A stretch of DNA of 64,000 bases, taken from Palsa-892 sp963751615 (lineage in GTDB: Bacteria; Pseudomonadota; Alphaproteobacteria; Rhizobiales; Xanthobacteraceae). The DNA is taken from assembly GCA_963751615.1 (NCBI GenBank), contig CAVVVG010000006.1, positions 62,001 to 126,000 of the forward strand, given 5' to 3'. A program made the translations under genes and the position numbers. This document shows, piece after piece, positions 61,272 through 64,000 of the stretch (position 1 is the first letter of the stretch; every line of letters begins with the position of its first letter). The notes beneath the pieces are model-generated. The model was not told the origin of the DNA, made no database searches, and saw only the letters and a list, made by a program, of their open reading frames with translations.

Positions 61272-62330
61272 CGGTTCGCTCAGCCTACGGTCAGTATGGT
61301 TTAGACGGCCGTTGATAATATCCACGGAAATGCGTTTGGTTTCATCGTCGAGCCCGAGCTTGTCAATTAGGTCGACTTGATTTTGTGCAACCAGCCGCAG
61401 AACGTCTTCGCGTACACGACCGTCCTTGCGAGGCAGCCGTTTTACGACTTGCATCAGCGTTGGCATTGGTGAAGATGCGGAACGCAGGTGGTTCCGAAAT
61501 TCCTCCTCCTTCAGCAGCAGTTCGGATTCTACAAAAGCATAGAGACGTGCACCGCGCGGGGTCGGATAAGGAACGACCGCAACATCACTGATATCTCGAT
61601 GTTCGGCGAGACACATCGCGATGCGTGGTGCATCGACGATTGTATCGATGCCCGAACCTTCGCGGTCCATGTAGCCCATGATATTGCGCGTCACGAAATT
61701 GTAGATGCGCTTGCCGGTCGCCATCCAGATTCGCGACGGCAAACTCTTTTCTGCAAGCATGCGCTTTTCAGAAGGGGTGAGTGCTGCCGGGCAATAATTC
61801 CGTTTATGTTTCAACAGATGACGTAAATCTTCGCGCGCGGCGATACGGAAGGCCAACCCCTTTTTATTGCTCACGGCGGCAAGTTGAAAATCGGTGACGC
61901 GAGGGTTTCCTTCGGAGTCGCGGAGCCAATTTTGCTGCTTTGCCAGATCGTTGTGCACGACACCCGCGTGCCGCATCGTGCGCAAAATTTTCTTGGCGCC
62001 CTTAAAAAATTGTACATCGTTCTTCGGTGCCGCAAGGTGCATCGGCAGCGCCTCGACCCATGAGCGCACTAGAAATCCTTTGCCACGCGCGAGGAGCACG
62101 GGTCCGACTGCGGAATCACAGAGGCGTTCCAGCGCACGGATTTCGTTGCGTGCAAAGAAGCGCGCAATCGGCCGTGTCCACCAAGGTACATCGTCGAACT
62201 TGCGTAGCACGGCTTCGACTTCGCCCGCTTGCGTGCGCCAAAATCCGCGGGTAACCGAGCTGAAATGGTCGGACTTCAGCATCGCGACAGGCCGGAACCG
62301 ATGGAGCGAGACGTCGGTATCTTGCTTCAT
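61260..62330 (-). CDS. Kinase-like domain fused to an acyl-CoA synthetase C-terminal-like domain
   Basis: 356 residues. Residues ~1-190 carry kinase features: AGEVEAVLRKFDDVPWW (possible ATP-lysine), the catalytic loop GVVHNDLAKQQNWLRDSEGN (HxDLxxxN) and VTDFQLAA in place of DFG. Residues ~225-320 resemble the small C-terminal domain of AMP-forming ligases: EHRDISDVAVVPYPTPRGAR, EEEFRNHLRSASSPMPTLMQ and LPRKDGRVREDVLRLV, where the usual ...SGK lysine is replaced by Arg. The large N-terminal adenylation domain is absent. It overlaps trmFO (ATGA) and sits downstream of a cupin gene. Substrate and role are unknown; kinase activity is inferred from motifs only. Confidence 0.8.
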   Translation of the reverse strand: MKQDTDVSLHRFRPVAMLKSDHFSSVTRGFWRTQAGEVEAVLRKFDDVPWWTRPIARFFARNEIRALERLCDSAVGPVLLARGKGFLVRSWVEALPMHLAAPKNDVQFFKGAKKILRTMRHAGVVHNDLAKQQNWLRDSEGNPRVTDFQLAAVSNKKGLAFRIAAREDLRHLLKHKRNYCPAALTPSEKRMLAEKSLPSRIWMATGKRIYNFVTRNIMGYMDREGSGIDTIVDAPRIAMCLAEHRDISDVAVVPYPTPRGARLYAFVESELLLKEEEFRNHLRSASSPMPTLMQVVKRLPRKDGRVREDVLRLVAQNQVDLIDKLGLDDETKRISVDIINGRLNHTDRRLSEPSAP

Positions 62331-63734
62331 GCGGCTACGTTTGCGCTGCTTTCGGTCTTAAGCCAAGCATCGAGATCGGCTTTGGCGCGCAATGTCAAAG
62401 CTTCCTTCCGCGCCAATGTCCGTTGCAGCCCGCGTATCTTGCCGCCCGTGGGCTTTCTGAATTCATCGGAGATGGGTGGAAATAGCCCGAAATTGACGTT
62501 CATCGGCTGATAGGATCGGACACTTTCACTTTCGTCGGCAAAATGTCCGCCCGTAATATGCGCGAGCAATGCGCCGAGGGCTGTGGTCGGGGGAGGAAGC
62601 CGAATTTCTGTGCCGTGGCATTCCGCGGCCGCGAACATGCCTGCAAGCAAGCCGACGGCGGCACTTTCCACATAACCCTCGCAACCGGTTATCTGGCCTG
62701 CAAAACGCAGCCTTGGATCGGTCTTGAGCCGCAGCGTGGCGTCAAGCAGTTCTGGTGCGTTGAGGTAAGTATTGCGATGCAGGCCGCCAAGGCGCGCGAA
62801 TTCCGCCCGTTCAAGTCCTGGTATTGTGCGAAACACGCGTGTTTGTTCGCCGTGCTTAAGCTTGGTCTGAAACCCGACCATGTTGAACAGCGTCCCTAAT
62901 TTGTTGTCTTGGCGGAGCTGCACGACAGCATAGGGCTTTTGACCGGGTTGATGTGGATTGGTCAGACCAAACGGCTTCATTGGACCATGGCGCAACGTGT
63001 CTAATCCGCGCGCCGCCATGACTTCAATCGGCAGGCAGCCATCGAAGTAGGGAGAGTTTTCCCATTCCTTGAACTCGACCCTTTCGCCTGCGTTGACCAC
63101 CGTGACGAAATTTTCATACTCTTCGCGCGTCATGGGGCAATTGATGTAATCAGAACCCGATCCGCCCGGTCCGCTCTTATCGTACCGTGACTGAAACCAT
63201 GCCACGGAAAAGTCGATCGAGTTGCGATAAACAATCGGCGCAATCGCGTCGAAGAACGCGAGCGCGCCTTGTCCAGTTCTTTTGCAAATGCTGTCGGCGA
63301 GAGTTGCTGAAGTGAGCGGACCGGTTGCAATAATCACATTGTCCCATCCGTCGAAAAGTTCCGAAATTTCCTCTCGGCGAATTTCGATGTTCAGAGCTAT
63401 TGTCGAGCGCGGCCGTTACCGCGGCAGAGAACCCCTCGCGGTCTACCGCTAAGGCGCTGCCGGCCGGCACCTGGTTCGCATCTGCGGCACGCATGATAAG
63501 CGAATTCATTCGCCTCATTTCGTGATGAAGAAGACCGACCGCATTCTTTACGGAATCGTCGGAGCGAAAAGAGTTTGAACAAACAAGTTCAGCAAGTTTT
63601 TCAGTTTTGTGGGCGGGCGTAGCCTGCACCGGTCTCATTTCGTGGAGCACGACGCCAACGCCACGCGCAGCGAGCTGATGCGCCGCCTCTGCCCCGGCCA
63701 AGCCGCCACCAATAATGTGAACCGATTTCGTCAT
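62327..63734 (-). CDS. trmFO: Folate-dependent tRNA (uracil-54-C5)-methyltransferase, interrupted by an apparent +1 frameshift
   Basis: N-terminal FAD site: HIIGGGLAGAEAAHQLA; EMRPVQATPAHKTEKLAELV followed by CSNSFRSDD, with the first catalytic cysteine at about residue 52. After a frame change near 63387-63405: NIEIRREEISELFDGWDN, VIIATGPLTSATLA, FDGCLPIEVMAARGLDTLRH (second catalytic cysteine) and GPMKPFGL. Removing one base gives about 468 residues, the normal length, and both cysteines are present. It methylates U54 to m5U in the T-loop using methylene-THF. It is coupled by ATGA overlaps both to the upstream cupin gene and the downstream kinase-like gene. Confidence 0.92.
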
Positions 63735-64000
63735 GCTTTCATATAGGCGGGTTTACCGCCCTTCAGGAAATCTTCGCGCGGCGGACAGAAAATGTCCATC
63801 ACTTCGCTGTCATGTGTGAACCATGCTTCATGATTTACGCCGCCGAGTATCACCGCTATATCTCCACTTTTCATGGTGCGCTTTTCCTCGCCGATGCGAA
63901 GATCGATTTGCCCTTTGATTACCCAGACAAGTTGTTCGTTCGGATGCGAATGAGAACCCGCGTGCGCACCCGCCTTGGCGTCCCACCAAACGACCATGCC
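63731..64000 (-). CDS. Cupin-domain protein (5' end outside window)
   Basis: At least 88 residues; the frame remains open to the window edge, so the true start probably lies outside. A small cupin barrel: GAHAGSHSHPNEQLVWVIKG (metal-binding histidines and glutamate region), SGDIAVILGGVNHEAWF and HDSEVMDIFCPPREDFLKGG. Single-domain cupins of this type include phosphomannose-isomerase-like and regulatory proteins; I cannot pick one. It overlaps trmFO by 4 bp (ATGA). Confidence 0.8.
   Translation of the reverse strand, partial: GMVVWWDAKAGAHAGSHSHPNEQLVWVIKGQIDLRIGEEKRTMKSGDIAVILGGVNHEAWFTHDSEVMDIFCPPREDFLKGGKPAYMKA

Noticed and set aside
1..64000. CRISPR arrays, rRNA genes, intact prophage or IS elements
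   Set aside because: No regularly spaced repeats, no rRNA-like sequence and no transposase, integrase or phage structural protein was seen. The tRNA-Asn fragment is the only sign of past integration.

Overview
The window looks like a chromosomal segment of an alphaproteobacterium, most likely of the order Hyphomicrobiales (Rhizobiales). The evidence is gene content and order: metC divergent from an aapJQMP amino-acid transporter, an ExoR-type Sel1 regulator, a PopZ-type (DUF2497) protein, the run argS-SPOR-nagZ-scpA-scpB-tatABC-serS-surE-LysM/M23, and yajC-secD-secF-Mth938-squalene/phytoene-synthase-like. No organism name is claimed beyond the order. I saw no CRISPR array, rRNA, intact prophage or insertion sequence. 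Two tRNAs (Asn-GTT, Cys-GCA) are present.

Layout. 1-9.2 kb: a partial amidase, an alpha/beta hydrolase divergent from a PlsB-like acyltransferase, two tandem paralogous ParA/MinD-like ATPases with no ParB, a decayed Sel1 fragment, a TPR protein and an ArnT/PMT-like glycosyltransferase. 9.3-19.7 kb: a DUF4424 protein, then amino-acid uptake and sulfur metabolism (metC, aapJQMP, and a probable cysK-sseA-persulfide dioxygenase/rhodanese operon), then a photolyase remnant. 19.7-22.6 kb: an L,D-transpeptidase, a gene-poor structured stretch, two small genes of unknown function and the two tRNAs. A degenerate copy of the tRNA-Asn 3' end lies 1.1 kb from the intact gene and may mark an old integration site. 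22.7-30.4 kb: PIMT, a TolC-like porin, a PopZ-like protein, valS, an MFS transporter and a 3-methyladenine glycosylase. 30.9-34.6 kb: ilvD overlapping exoR, then xthA and erpA on the opposite strand. 34.6-47.4 kb: a long co-oriented housekeeping run (dgt, argS, SPOR protein, nagZ, scpAB, tatABC, serS, surE, NlpD-like). 47.4-50.4 kb: HU and three minus-strand genes, one of them broken. 50.5-56.8 kb: an accessory-looking block (PEBP, dienelactone hydrolase, GlcG/HbpS-like protein, thioesterase, phnCDEE transporter) between the DUF815 ATPase and yajC. 57-64 kb: yajC-secDF and followers, then a minus-strand coupled set of cupin, trmFO and a kinase-like/acyl-CoA-synthetase-C-like fusion.

The genes form functional groups: sulfur amino-acid synthesis and persulfide disposal with amino-acid import; membrane export (Tat, Sec accessory factors) with envelope remodelling (NagZ, SPOR, NlpD-like, L,D-transpeptidase); chromosome partition (ScpAB, HU, PopZ-like); and translation (valS, argS, serS, trmFO).

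Several conserved genes (aapM, sseA, SPOR gene, PEBP gene, trmFO), plus the photolyase remnant and a small membrane-protein gene, carry apparent frameshifts. Every one corresponds to a single extra base. That uniform direction suggests insertion-type sequence errors, although true decay is likely for the photolyase. The least explained items are the kinase/ACS-C fusion, the ParA-like pair in which one member lacks the signature lysine, a near-identical 24-bp element (also a tiny ORF) in front of two secreted-protein genes, a hairpin that would hide a ribosome binding site, and the tRNA-Asn remnant.
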